Positions 45,040 to 54,272 of a DNA stretch of 64,000 nucleotides are shown piece by piece. The position numbers and the translations under genes are program-made. Numbering within the stretch: the first letter of the stretch is position 1; every line of letters starts with the position of its first letter. The stretch is from Bacteroidota bacterium. GTDB lineage: Bacteria > Bacteroidota > Bacteroidia > Bacteroidales > UBA10428. Below the pieces are notes generated by a model. The model had not been told where the DNA came from, searched no databases, and saw only the letters and a list, made by a program, of their open reading frames with translations. The stretch covers positions 1 to 64,000 of the forward strand of contig JAEZZA010000002.1 of assembly GCA_023442525.1 (NCBI GenBank). The letters are read 5' to 3'.

Positions 45040-45530
45040 CAGGCACCCTTGATTTTCCGGATGACGTTTGTGCTTGAATATCCCTCAACAAGTGGAATCG
45101 TGAGAACCTGACCTCCCCGCGCTTTTACAATATCGTATCCCACGATATCCTCCGGTTTATAATCGCCTCCCTTAACCAGTATATGTGGCTTGATTTTGCG
45201 AATCAATTCATAGGGAGTGTCTTCATCAAAAAGTATAACACCAGAGACAAAGCCAAGAGCGGCAAGTGTCAGAGCCCGGGAATCCTGGTTCTGATATGGC
45301 CTGGAAGGGCCTTTCAGGCGCCTCACCGAATCGTCGGTGTTTAAGCCGATAACCAGGTAATCGCCCATTCCCGCGGCTTTAGCCAGATATTGTATATGCC
45401 CGCTATGCAAAATATCAAAACAACCGTTTGTAAAAACAATCGTCTTCCTGCGAAACGATGTTACTGCCAGCCAGCTGTCGAGAGCCTGACCACCAATTAG
45501 TTTCCTGTTAATGGCATCAAGCCTGTACAT
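45039..45530 (-). CDS. rfaE2: Heptose 1-phosphate adenylyltransferase (RfaE2/HldE C-domain type)
   Basis: 163 residues. The cytidylyltransferase-like fold has FTNGCFDILHSGHIQYL (HxGH), LNTDDSVRRLKGPSRP and HILVKGGDYKPEDIVG, the RfaE domain II signature. It makes ADP-D-glycero-beta-D-manno-heptose for the LPS core, here as a stand-alone enzyme without the kinase half. It lies in a run with panC, panD and radA on the minus strand. Confidence 0.92.
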   Translation of the reverse strand: MYRLDAINRKLIGGQALDSWLAVTSFRRKTIVFTNGCFDILHSGHIQYLAKAAGMGDYLVIGLNTDDSVRRLKGPSRPYQNQDSRALTLAALGFVSGVILFDEDTPYELIRKIKPHILVKGGDYKPEDIVGYDIVKARGGQVLTIPLVEGYSSTNVIRKIKGA

Positions 45531-45537
45531 AGTTTAA

Positions 45538-45888
45538 CTATTTAAGTTTATTGGTTGAGGTATCCGGAAATAAGATCACCGGTTTGTGCGTTTTAGCTTC
45601 GCTGAATTCCATGGAAGCGTACGACATAATGATAATCACATCACCGACACTGGTACGACGGGCTGCGGGACCGTTCAGGCAAATAACCCCTGAACCCCTT
45701 TTGCCGGTGATTACATAAGTGTCGAGACGTTCACCGTTGTTGATATTTACAATCTGAACTTTCTCGTTTTCAATAAGATTGGCTGCATCCATAAGATCTT
45801 CATCAATAGTGATGCTTCCGATATAATGAAGGTTGGCCTCGGTGACGGTCACCCGGTGAATTTTCGATTTTAAGACTTGTATATACAT
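45538..45888 (-). CDS. panD: Aspartate 1-decarboxylase
   Basis: 116 residues. YIGSITIDEDLM contains the Gly24-Ser25 self-cleavage site that creates the pyruvoyl cofactor, and VTGKRGSGVICLNGPAARR is conserved. It makes beta-alanine for pantothenate and lies 9 bp downstream of panC. Confidence 0.96.
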   Translation of the reverse strand: MYIQVLKSKIHRVTVTEANLHYIGSITIDEDLMDAANLIENEKVQIVNINNGERLDTYVITGKRGSGVICLNGPAARRTSVGDVIIIMSYASMEFSEAKTHKPVILFPDTSTNKLK

Positions 45889-45897
45889 TCTATAAAA

Positions 45898-46743
45898 TTA
45901 CGAAGAAAAATTTATATTATCTATAAGTCTCACTTCCCCAACCCTGGCTGCAATACAGCCAATAATATCATGTGAATTGTTCCATTCTGTTGCAGGTTGC
46001 AACGTAGTACCGTCAACAATTTCAAAATATTCAAGCTCTACACCTTCCGAATTGCTAATATTTTGTGTGACAAACCGGATCACTTCCTCAGGCGAATTAC
46101 TTTCTTTAATATCCCGTGCCATAAAAAGCGATCGCGATAAAACCAGTGCCTGCTTCCGCTGAGATTCGCTGAGCAGCATGTTCCTCGAACTCATAGCCAG
46201 GCCGTCGGCTTCGCGAATAATAGGACAAGCGACAATTTCTACCGGATATCCAAAATCCTTTACCACTTTACGAATGATGGCCAACTGTTGAAAATCCTTG
46301 AGCCCGAAATATGCACGATCTGGTGTCACTATGTCGAACAGGCGCGTTACCACCTGGGCAACACCGTTAAAGTGTCCGGGACGGTGAGTGCCTTCCATTA
46401 CCTTATCGAGTCCACCGAAATCAAATACACGATTATCCGGTTCGGGGTAGATCTCTTTCTCATCGGGCATGAACAACATGTCGCAGCTTATATAACTAAG
46501 CATGGCCTCATCCCGCTGGGGTATCCTGGGATATTTTACCAGGTCGTTCTTATCATTAAACTGATTCGGATTGACAAAAATGCTGGCTATGGTAATGTCG
46601 TTCTGCAGCCTGCTGTTCCGAACCAGAGATAAATGACCTTCATGTAATGCTCCCATGGTGGGGACAAAACCAACCGTCATTCCTGATTCTCTTATCTTAC
46701 TGATTTCCTTTTGTAAAGGCGCTTTTTTGAGAAATATTTTCAT
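45898..46743 (-). CDS. panC: Pantothenate synthetase
   Basis: 281 residues from ATG 46743 (an ATG 18 bases upstream is possible). VGFVPTMGALHEGHLSLV, IFVNPNQFN, FGLKDFQQL and LAMSSRNMLL are the family's ATP, beta-alanine and pantoate-binding motifs. It joins pantoate with beta-alanine from PanD, and the genes are adjacent. Divergent from the TonB receptor gene. Confidence 0.96.
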   Translation of the reverse strand: MKIFLKKAPLQKEISKIRESGMTVGFVPTMGALHEGHLSLVRNSRLQNDITIASIFVNPNQFNDKNDLVKYPRIPQRDEAMLSYISCDMLFMPDEKEIYPEPDNRVFDFGGLDKVMEGTHRPGHFNGVAQVVTRLFDIVTPDRAYFGLKDFQQLAIIRKVVKDFGYPVEIVACPIIREADGLAMSSRNMLLSESQRKQALVLSRSLFMARDIKESNSPEEVIRFVTQNISNSEGVELEYFEIVDGTTLQPATEWNNSHDIIGCIAARVGEVRLIDNINFSS

Positions 46744-46796
46744 ATCTGGAATTCCGGGCAAAGATAACGGAAAAACAGAATGCTGAAAATGACTTC

Positions 46797-46832
46797 CTGT
46801 AACATTAACGCAACCTAATCTTAACCGAAACG
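46797..46832 (+). promoter_or_regulatory. Candidate PhoB operator upstream of the TonB receptor gene
   Basis: CTGTAACATTAACG begins a run in which TAAC, CAAC and TAAC start at 46800, 46811 and 46822, exactly 11 bp apart, the spacing of pho-box repeats. A closely similar block stands upstream of the porin gene (54187-54229). It lies about 40 bp upstream of a consensus -7 box. Confidence 0.55.
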
Positions 46833-46868
46833 TGTGGTTTACTTAACGCCGGCGCAAAATGCGGGGTA

Positions 46869-46876
46869 TAATTTTG
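46869..46876 (+). promoter_or_regulatory. Promoter -7 box of the TonB receptor gene
   Basis: TAATTTTG matches TAnnTTTG exactly. Transcription would start near 46883, which rules out the GTG at 46881 as the translation start and supports ATG 46908. Confidence 0.55.
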
Positions 46877-46907
46877 TATCGTGAATGTGAAACCAGAAAA
46901 TAACCCA

Positions 46908-49769
46908 ATGAAGAATTTTTACTTAAATCTTATTAGCAGGAGAAAATTTATTTACCTGCTATTGATCTCTTTTATATCCCTGCAGCATATAAATGGTCAA
47001 AGCTCTGTTAAGGGAGTGATCACCGACAGTGAAACGGGTGAAACGCTGATTGGAGCAACAGTTCTGCTACAGGGTACCACTATTGGTGCTATAACCGATA
47101 TCGACGGTAATTTCCTTATTTCGGATGTACCTTCCGGTACTTACAACCTGGTTGTAAGTTATGTATCTTATCAGCAGCAGATCATAAGAATCGAAGCCGG
47201 CCGCAGCGGTACCACAGAACTGAGTATTGCTCTTGTTCCGTCGGCCGTTGAGGTTGATGCTGTGAAAATCACAGCCACCAGAAGAAATGATACCGAAATG
47301 GCTTTGATTTCGAATATGCGTGTAGGAACTGTTGTTGCCAGCGGTATTTCGAAACAGCAAATATCAAGATCACAGGACAAAGATGCCTCGGAGGTGATTT
47401 CAAGGGTGCCTGGCGTTACCGTGCGCGATGGACGGTTCATTAACGTTCGGGGACTCGATGAACGATATAATGTTGTTACCCTTAACGGTGTGGCAGCACC
47501 CAGTTCCGAATCCGACCGGAGAGCGTTTTCATTCGACATGCTTCCGAGTTCCCTGATTGATAACCTGGTTCTGCTTAAAACTCCTTCCCCCGAAATACCC
47601 GCTGATTTTGCCGGAGCTATGGTCCAGATACAAACCAAAAGCACGGTGGATGCAAACAGCCTTAATGTGTCATATAGCACAGGTTACCGTTATAATACCA
47701 CTTTCAACGATTTTTACTCATACAAGGGAGGCAAAACCGACTGGCTGGGATTTGATAACGGAGCACGCACCCTTCCTGAAGGATTCCCTTCAACACAGGA
47801 ATTCAGGGAGCTTGCTGATGCACCTGATGAGGCCGACAAAGCGCGCATTACAGAGCTGGGTCGTGCGTTTTCAAAAACATGGAGTCCTGAAAAAAGAAAA
47901 TCATTGCCTGATCAGTCCTTAAGCCTTACCATGAACCGTAAGTTCATTATCGGCAAAGTGTCAGTTGGAAACGTGACTTCTGTAGGATATTCAACGGGCG
48001 ATCAACTCAGAGAGGTATTTCGTGCAGGTTACCAGGCCTATAATATTGAAATCGACCGGCCGGATACCGGTTACTACTTCAATGACGATATCTATTCAAC
48101 AAAAACCAAGCTGAACGGGCTTTTTAACTGGCTTTTTGTTTTCGGCAATAATCAGAAGATTGAATTCCGGAACTTCTTTAACCAGTATAGCGATAAACAA
48201 ACCATTCTCCGCGTGGGCAGGGATAATTACGGTGGCATCGATAAAGCCGGGACCGAACTCGGGTTCCAGTCGCGTTCCATCTATTCCGGACAACTTGGAG
48301 GAAATTTCAATTTCCGGCAATCCGACAGCGAGCTCGATCTGACCATTGGATATAGTTATACCAATAAAAAACAGCCTGACATCCGGCGTATTGAAATGAA
48401 CAAAGATGATTATACCGGTATCTACTCACTGTCGTTTAATTTTAATGCCGATCCTAAAATGATCGGACGGTTGCACCTGAATAATCATGAGAATATTTAT
48501 TTCGCTGCAACCAATTATACCCACAAATTCAAACTTGGGTCAATAACACCCGCCATAAAAACCGGGTTTCTGGCTGAACAAAAATTCCGGGAGTTCAATG
48601 CCCGAAATATTGGATTTGCTATGGGGAACGTTCTCACCTTTAATTGGTCCCTGGCCTATCAGCCTATTGACAGCGTGTTCCAGGATAAAAATATTAATTT
48701 CAATGATGGTCTTAAAATAGACGAGTCAACCAATGCAACCGATTCATACAGCGCCAGCAATAAACTTTATGCAGGATATGTAGGATTGGATTTTCCACTG
48801 AATAAACTAAGGATCTACGGGGGCGTAAGGGTTGAAAAGAATACCCAGATACTGGAAGGCTTCGATGACAATAATATGGCCTATACGGTGAATAACGATT
48901 TTGCTGATTTTTTTCCGTCACTGAATCTTACTTATAATATTAATCAAAAGTCGCTGATGCGGTTTGCCTGGGGCAGAACCATCAACCGTCCCGAATTCAG
49001 GGAAATATCACTTCAGGCCTATTATGATTTCGAAGAAAAGGCTACCATTTACGGCAATCCTGCCCTGAAAAACGCTTATATCCAGAATGCCGATATACGA
49101 TATGAATTCTTCCCTTCGAACGGTGATGTAATTACATTCGGCGGATTCTATAAACACTTCAGGAACCCCGTGGAGGCTCACCTTACCGAGGCCGGGTCAG
49201 GCAGAAATTATACTTACGACAATGCCGATGAAGCATCGAGTTATGGGCTTGAAATCGACCTGAGAAAATCATTCTCGGGTTTAAAGGACAGCGAGTCACC
49301 TCTGAGAATGCTCAGGAATTTAGTTGCCGTTTTCAACCTTGCTTTGGTTAAAAGCGAGCTGCACTCCGATGAGCCTAATGCACGTGAAAAGGTACGACAG
49401 ATGCAGGGCCAGTCGCCTTACATCATAAACACCGGGTTGTTTTATGATAATCCCGAAAAGGGTTTGATGCTAAGCGTTTTATATAATGTTATAGGTCCCA
49501 GACTGATGTTCGTAGGCGATATCGATGAACCTCATATAATCCAAATGCCCCGGCACCTTATTGATATCACCCTTTCTAAAAAAATGGGAAAACACGTGAC
49601 TCTTAAAGCCGGTGTGAAGGACTTGTTTAATCAGCCTGTGGAGCTGCGCCAGAACGAACGGATCCAGCTGATCCCTGGTCGTTCCGACAGCTATGCCAAA
49701 AGGGTGCAGCGTACCCAGATTTATAAACCGAGCAGCGCTTTCATGATCGGACTTACTGTGAGCCTGTAA
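46908..49769 (+). CDS. TonB-dependent outer-membrane receptor
   Basis: 953 residues from ATG 46908. After the signal peptide (ending near INGQSS) comes a carboxypeptidase-regulatory-like domain (VKGVITDSETGETLIGATVL), then a plug domain (ASEVISRVPGVTVRDGRF, NVRGLDERYNVVTLNG) and a 22-strand-type barrel ending FMIGLTVSL. No SusD partner is present, so it is not a standard Sus pair. It is followed by a T9SS cargo gene and by phoRB/pst genes, and a candidate pho box lies upstream. Uptake of a phosphorus compound or an associated metal is the likely role (inference). Confidence 0.9.
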   Translation: MKNFYLNLISRRKFIYLLLISFISLQHINGQSSVKGVITDSETGETLIGATVLLQGTTIGAITDIDGNFLISDVPSGTYNLVVSYVSYQQQIIRIEAGRSGTTELSIALVPSAVEVDAVKITATRRNDTEMALISNMRVGTVVASGISKQQISRSQDKDASEVISRVPGVTVRDGRFINVRGLDERYNVVTLNGVAAPSSESDRRAFSFDMLPSSLIDNLVLLKTPSPEIPADFAGAMVQIQTKSTVDANSLNVSYSTGYRYNTTFNDFYSYKGGKTDWLGFDNGARTLPEGFPSTQEFRELADAPDEADKARITELGRAFSKTWSPEKRKSLPDQSLSLTMNRKFIIGKVSVGNVTSVGYSTGDQLREVFRAGYQAYNIEIDRPDTGYYFNDDIYSTKTKLNGLFNWLFVFGNNQKIEFRNFFNQYSDKQTILRVGRDNYGGIDKAGTELGFQSRSIYSGQLGGNFNFRQSDSELDLTIGYSYTNKKQPDIRRIEMNKDDYTGIYSLSFNFNADPKMIGRLHLNNHENIYFAATNYTHKFKLGSITPAIKTGFLAEQKFREFNARNIGFAMGNVLTFNWSLAYQPIDSVFQDKNINFNDGLKIDESTNATDSYSASNKLYAGYVGLDFPLNKLRIYGGVRVEKNTQILEGFDDNNMAYTVNNDFADFFPSLNLTYNINQKSLMRFAWGRTINRPEFREISLQAYYDFEEKATIYGNPALKNAYIQNADIRYEFFPSNGDVITFGGFYKHFRNPVEAHLTEAGSGRNYTYDNADEASSYGLEIDLRKSFSGLKDSESPLRMLRNLVAVFNLALVKSELHSDEPNAREKVRQMQGQSPYIINTGLFYDNPEKGLMLSVLYNVIGPRLMFVGDIDEPHIIQMPRHLIDITLSKKMGKHVTLKAGVKDLFNQPVELRQNERIQLIPGRSDSYAKRVQRTQIYKPSSAFMIGLTVSL

Positions 49770-49809
49770 TGATTAATGCTCTAAAGAATTTTAACCAATT
49801 TATACAAAT

Positions 49810-51396
49810 ATGAGAAAAATTACTACCCTGTTAAGTGTGATCTTCTTTTTTACAGGAGGATCTTTAACCATGTTCGCACAACCGGCTATTGAAGATGAAT
49901 TCTTTGAAGAGGTTGATTATGCCGGGGCTTTTGGAACAACTGACTGGACAGATAGCTGGGCAAACTGGACGCCTCAGACTAGTGTGTACCCGGAAGTTAC
50001 CGATATCATTGCAGCAGGTGATATTACTACCGACCTGACATTGACAGCGGATAAAGTATGGCTGCTCGATGGCTGGGTTTATGTAAAATCGGGAGCTACC
50101 CTTACAATTGAACCCGGAACTGTGATTCGCGGAAGCAAGGCAAATAAGGGCGCCCTTATCATTGAAAAGGGTGCAAAGATAATTGCAGAAGGATCTGTTG
50201 ATAATCCTATAGTTTTCACATCAAACCAGGATGCCGGATCAAGGTCGTACGGTGACTGGGGAGGAGTGATCGTTCTTGGCGAAGCCCTTGTAAATAAAGT
50301 TGATCCTGTGATTGAGGGTGGTCCTACTTCCACTTACGGAGGATCAAACGATGCAGATACATCCGGTATTCTTAAATATGTAAGAATTGAGTTTCCGGGA
50401 ATAGCATTTCAGCCCGACAAAGAAATCAATGGCTTGACATTCGGTGGTGTTGGAAGCGGTACCGAATTGGATTATATTCAGGTTTCTTTCTGCGGTGATG
50501 ACAGTTATGAATGGTTTGGCGGCACGGTAAATGCAAAGCATCTGATCGCCTTCAGAGGCTGGGACGATGATTTCGATACCGATTATGGTTACCGCGGCAA
50601 GGTCCAGTTTGCCGTATCACTGAGAGATCCTGCCGTTGCTGATGCCGGATCGGGTTCAAACACTTTCGAATCAGACAATGACGGTACAGGAACCGATGCA
50701 ACTCCTGTTACACAGCCTTTATTCAGTAATGTAAGCGCATTCGGACCACTAGTGACACATGAAACAACCATTAATGCAAATTATCGCCGGGCTATGCATT
50801 TGCGACGCAATACAAAACTCAGCATTTATAACTCGCTGTTCGCCGGATATGTCACAGGTTTATTCATCGATGGTACATTATCCCAGGCCAGTGCCACTTC
50901 GGGTGATCTGAAAGTGAGAAACAACATCATGGCAGGCAACCGTAAAAATTATAATGATAATGCGGTTGACAGCGTTTTCTTTGTAACTGAGGAATATGAG
51001 AATATGGTATATGCATCAAATGATGAACTGCAGATTGCTGATGCGTTTAACCTCGACGAACCGGATTTTCTTCCGGAAACAGGTTCACCGGTGTTGACGG
51101 CTTCGGTATGGTATGAAGATATAATAAATGCTGTGGATGATCCTGAGGCAAATATTACTGTCAGTGCTTATCCAAATCCATCCTATGGTTCCACAAGGAT
51201 TAAGTTTGAACTGGCAGCAGAAGGATATGTATCGGTAAAACTTTATGATATGACAGGTGCAGCAGTTTCAGCGGTAAGCGAAAGACGCAATGCAGGCAGT
51301 CATGAAATTGAACTGATCATGAAACAAAAAGGAATTTACCTGGCTGAGATAATGATTAACAATAACAGGCAGGTTATCAAGCTGGTTTCACGTTAG
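49810..51396 (+). CDS. Secreted repeat-rich protein with T9SS type A sorting domain
   Basis: 528 residues. A signal peptide ends near MFAQPA. The body has parallel beta-helix-like sequence (WVYVKSGATLTIEPGTVIRG, ALIIEKGAKIIAEGSVDNP). The last 75 residues form a T9SS sorting domain (SAYPNPSYGSTRIKFEL ... GIYLAEIMINNNRQVIKLV). It should be exported across the outer membrane and attached or released by T9SS. It lies 40 bp after the TonB receptor gene, probably in the same operon, and could capture or process the receptor's substrate at the surface. Confidence 0.85.
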   Translation: MRKITTLLSVIFFFTGGSLTMFAQPAIEDEFFEEVDYAGAFGTTDWTDSWANWTPQTSVYPEVTDIIAAGDITTDLTLTADKVWLLDGWVYVKSGATLTIEPGTVIRGSKANKGALIIEKGAKIIAEGSVDNPIVFTSNQDAGSRSYGDWGGVIVLGEALVNKVDPVIEGGPTSTYGGSNDADTSGILKYVRIEFPGIAFQPDKEINGLTFGGVGSGTELDYIQVSFCGDDSYEWFGGTVNAKHLIAFRGWDDDFDTDYGYRGKVQFAVSLRDPAVADAGSGSNTFESDNDGTGTDATPVTQPLFSNVSAFGPLVTHETTINANYRRAMHLRRNTKLSIYNSLFAGYVTGLFIDGTLSQASATSGDLKVRNNIMAGNRKNYNDNAVDSVFFVTEEYENMVYASNDELQIADAFNLDEPDFLPETGSPVLTASVWYEDIINAVDDPEANITVSAYPNPSYGSTRIKFELAAEGYVSVKLYDMTGAAVSAVSERRNAGSHEIELIMKQKGIYLAEIMINNNRQVIKLVSR

Positions 51397-51417
51397 GTTT
51401 AAGGAGGTCCTCATCAG

Positions 51418-51449
51418 AAACCGCCCGGTATTCCCGGGCGGTTTTTTTT
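51418..51449 (+). terminator. Rho-independent terminator after the T9SS gene
   Basis: CCGCCCGG (51421-51428) pairs with CCGGGCGG (51434-51441), followed by eight Ts. It closes the TonB/T9SS operon. Confidence 0.9.
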
Positions 51450-51451
51450 CA

Positions 51452-51499
51452 GCAGATCTTCCTGACAGGTCTTCGAGTACCTGTCAGGTTTGATCTGCA
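51452..51499. repeat. Imperfect inverted repeat (CCTGACAGGT type)
   Basis: GCAGATC...CCTGACAGGT and ACCTGTCAGG...GATCTGC form nested arms. It resembles the dispersed CCTGACAGGT palindromes of Bacteroidota intergenic DNA and could stop transcription coming from the right, although no T-run is present. Confidence 0.5.
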
Positions 51500-51595
51500 G
51501 AGTAACAATTCGGAATTATTCCTTTTTTCACACCGTATGAATTTATTCATGCGGTATTCGTGGGTATTCGGCGTCTGATGGATCAAGAAACTCTC

Positions 51596-53362
51596 CTAAA
51601 ACGTTTCCGGATCTTTGGCCAGAGTAAAGAGAAATTCCAAACCACTCTCTTTCCTGTTCCTTGCCGATATGTCGCCTTTATGGAACTGAACCGCATTTTT
51701 TACGATTGCCAGTCCGAGTCCTGTTCCGCCCCTCTTACGGTCGCGTCCTTTCTCAACCCGGTAGAATCTCTCAAATAATCTCGGGAGGTCATTTTCAGGT
51801 ACGCCGGTTCCATTGTCGGAATACGAAAAATAATGGAACTTCTCATCAGTAAGGTAATGACTTACTTTAATGGTAATATCATTGCCGGCATGGTCTATCG
51901 AATTATCAAAAAGATTCCGGAATACAGAGTAAATCAACCCGGGATTGCCTTTCAATTTAAGTTCCCCGGGAAATGTTACCTGCAGAACAATATCCTTATC
52001 CTCCAACTCGGTTTTCAATTCTCCCGTAATATCATATACCAGATCGGTGACATTTACGTCTTCAAGTTTATACAAGGCGCCTGCCTCCTCAATTTTGGTA
52101 AGTATAGATATGTCGTGAACAAGATCCGCCAGTCTGCAAGCCTGAGAGTAGGCCCTGCGCAAAAATTCCATGCTCTTCTCATTATCCGGTTTACCTTCGA
52201 TAATGGTTTCAAGGAATCCTTTTATCGAACTAACCGGAGTTTTAAGCTCGTGCGCAATATTGTCGGTCAGCTGTTGTTTCAGAACTTTTCTCTTGGTAGG
52301 CCGGGTAATATCATTTATCGAAACTTCAAAACTTTTATCCTGGAAAACTATGCACTTCACTGAAAAATGTCTGCCTGCTTTAGTAATCGAGATCTCGTAA
52401 ACAGGGGCGACATCCCCTGCTTTTTCTTTAACGGATCTTTCAATAAACCCGAGCAACGATTTGAATTCCTTTATTTGAAAGAAATAGTTTGCATCAAATA
52501 CCCTTATATCACTTATGTAATTAATAAGTCGGATGAAATGAGTATTGCTGGTGATCACTTTCTTTTCTCTCGAAAAAATGGCGATTCCCTCTTCGATCAG
52601 ATTCAGATGTCTGATCAGTTTCTCCCTTTCCGAAAGAAGCTCCTCTTTGGTATTAGTCAGGTTTTGGTAAATTTGTACAATTTCCTGCCCGATATTTCCA
52701 AGTTCGGTTTCCGGGAATACAAGGCCTTCATCAATTGGCTTGTTCTCCGAGGCCTTAAGAGCAAAGTTCTTCAGGTTATGTATGGATTTTCCGAACCGGC
52801 TTGCCGATACCATCAGCACCAATGACGCTCCTAAAAGAATTAAAATGAAAAGAATAATGAAAATCCTGCTGGGCTGGAGGAAAACTCGTGCACTGTCGTA
52901 TATATCCGAAACGCGGACAAAATAACCATCGTGATGGCGGGCAAAATAATAGTATTTGGTATGAGTGGTTTCTGAAATCCGGATATCGGTACCGTAAGGC
53001 TTATCCATAGATTCGACAATTTCCGGCCTATGCAGGTGATTTTCCATCATTGCCGGATTCCTTACCTGCGAATCGAACAATACATGTCCCTCCCCGTCAA
53101 TGATGGTAAACCTCACATAACGGTTCGAGATAATATCCACCAGGCTGTCCATCATGGAAAATTCCTGCCTGTCGATCATGCGGTATTTTTTCACGTAACC
53201 GTCAGCCAGGGTGGCGTAATTGCCCAGCCTGGCATTCAGAGCCTGAATCCTGAATTTCCTTTCGTGCAAATATTCCGATACCAGAATTATTGCAGCCGAC
53301 AGAATAAAGAACGAAATGATATAAAAACGCCATTTTCTGCCATATGAGATCGTATTCTTCAT
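51596..53362 (-). CDS. phoR: Phosphate-regulon sensor histidine kinase
   Basis: 588 residues. TM1 (about 11-31), a periplasmic domain (about 35-165) and TM2 (about 166-187) are followed by a PAS-like region (about 255-350), a HisKA domain with His371 in DNIAHELKTPVSSIKG, and an HATPase domain with NLFDNSIDHAG, SDNGTGVP and GGTGLGLAIV. The family, the 6-bp gap to the PhoB-type gene and the flanking pst/porin genes support PhoR. A clear extracytoplasmic domain is larger than in E. coli PhoR, as in many Bacteroidota and Bacillota. Confidence 0.88.
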   Translation of the reverse strand: MKNTISYGRKWRFYIISFFILSAAIILVSEYLHERKFRIQALNARLGNYATLADGYVKKYRMIDRQEFSMMDSLVDIISNRYVRFTIIDGEGHVLFDSQVRNPAMMENHLHRPEIVESMDKPYGTDIRISETTHTKYYYFARHHDGYFVRVSDIYDSARVFLQPSRIFIILFILILLGASLVLMVSASRFGKSIHNLKNFALKASENKPIDEGLVFPETELGNIGQEIVQIYQNLTNTKEELLSEREKLIRHLNLIEEGIAIFSREKKVITSNTHFIRLINYISDIRVFDANYFFQIKEFKSLLGFIERSVKEKAGDVAPVYEISITKAGRHFSVKCIVFQDKSFEVSINDITRPTKRKVLKQQLTDNIAHELKTPVSSIKGFLETIIEGKPDNEKSMEFLRRAYSQACRLADLVHDISILTKIEEAGALYKLEDVNVTDLVYDITGELKTELEDKDIVLQVTFPGELKLKGNPGLIYSVFRNLFDNSIDHAGNDITIKVSHYLTDEKFHYFSYSDNGTGVPENDLPRLFERFYRVEKGRDRKRGGTGLGLAIVKNAVQFHKGDISARNRKESGLEFLFTLAKDPETF

Positions 53363-53368
53363 ATCCGC

Positions 53369-54064
53369 TTATTCATTATCAAAACTATAACCGTATCCTT
53401 TTCGTGTTACGAGGTAATTACCATATCTGCCCAGTTTCTTGCGCAGCCTGGTAACATGAACATCAACCGTGCGGTCCGTAACATTTACATCACGCCATAT
53501 ATTATTAAGTATCTGGTCTCTTCCGAAGATCTTTCCCGGATTTTTCATTAAGATATAGAGCAGCTGAAATTCAATGGGTGTAAGATCCTCGCGCTTATTG
53601 TCAACTATGAGCCTCTTTCTTTCAATGTCCAGTTCAATACCTTCAATTCTGATCTTTACCGGGGCTGTTACCTCTTCATTGATACCGTCGGACCTTCGCA
53701 TAACTGCTTTTATCCGGGCAACAACTTCTTTAATTGAAAAAGGTTTGGTGATGAAATCATCGGCTCCCACCGAAAATCCGGTGAGTTTATCATTTTCGGT
53801 ATTTTTTGCGGTTATGAAAAAAATCGGAGCTGACAGGTTCCTCTTTTTACGAATTTCATCGGCGAGTTTATAGCCCGAAGCACCTTTCATCATGATATCG
53901 AGCAGGAAAAGCTGATATTTTTCAAGTTTCTTATTAAAAGCCTCTTCAGCTGAATTCACTGTGTCGACGTTAAATCCCTCCGATTCCAGGTTGAATTTCA
54001 GGATTTCGCAGATGTCCTCCTCATCATCAACAACAAGAATATTTATGGCATTGCGCGATATCAT
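53369..54064 (-). CDS. phoB: Phosphate-regulon response regulator
   Basis: 231 residues. The receiver domain begins NILVVDDEEDICEIL, with the phospho-acceptor Asp56 in FLLDIMMKGASGY and the conserved Lys in ITKPFS. An OmpR/PhoB winged helix follows (IEFQLLYILMKNPGKIFGR, DRTVDVHVTRLRKKLG). It should bind the 11-bp repeats seen upstream of its own gene, of the porin gene and of the TonB receptor gene. Confidence 0.9.
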   Translation of the reverse strand: MISRNAINILVVDDEEDICEILKFNLESEGFNVDTVNSAEEAFNKKLEKYQLFLLDIMMKGASGYKLADEIRKKRNLSAPIFFITAKNTENDKLTGFSVGADDFITKPFSIKEVVARIKAVMRRSDGINEEVTAPVKIRIEGIELDIERKRLIVDNKREDLTPIEFQLLYILMKNPGKIFGRDQILNNIWRDVNVTDRTVDVHVTRLRKKLGRYGNYLVTRKGYGYSFDNE

Positions 54065-54107
54065 AGGCAGGAATATGAAATATTATAAATCGCTAAGGTA
54101 AAATACC

Positions 54108-54125
54108 AATGTTAAGGCAATGTTA
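54108..54125 (-). promoter_or_regulatory. Candidate PhoB operator upstream of phoB
   Basis: On the minus strand the sequence TAACATTGCCTTAACATT has two perfect 7-bp repeats separated by 4 bp, the exact geometry of the E. coli pho box, about 44 bp upstream of the phoB start. It implies autoregulation. Confidence 0.6.
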
Positions 54126-54186
54126 CGAATTTGCTATAATAATATTTCATTACCGGCCTATTTGTGTGAATATAAGTTGGATTGGA

Positions 54187-54229
54187 TTGTAACATTAACT
54201 TAACCTTATTGAAATGTTAACTTAATCTG
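54187..54229 (+). promoter_or_regulatory. Candidate PhoB operator upstream of the phosphate porin gene
   Basis: TTGTAACATTAACTTAACCT has TAACnTTA starting at 54190 and 54201, 11 bp apart, followed by AATGTTA (54213-54219) in the opposite orientation. A near-consensus -7 box (GATCTTTG, 54237-54244) follows directly, so the site replaces the -33 region, as in activated pho promoters. Confidence 0.6.
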
Positions 54230-54272
54230 TGATGGTGATCTTTGGCACATAAAGTGAAACCGGAAATCATCA

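Noticed and set aside
46881..46907. GTG 46881 as start of the TonB receptor
   Set aside because: A consensus -7 box at 46869-46876 puts the transcript start after it, and the ATG at 46908 begins a proper signal peptide.
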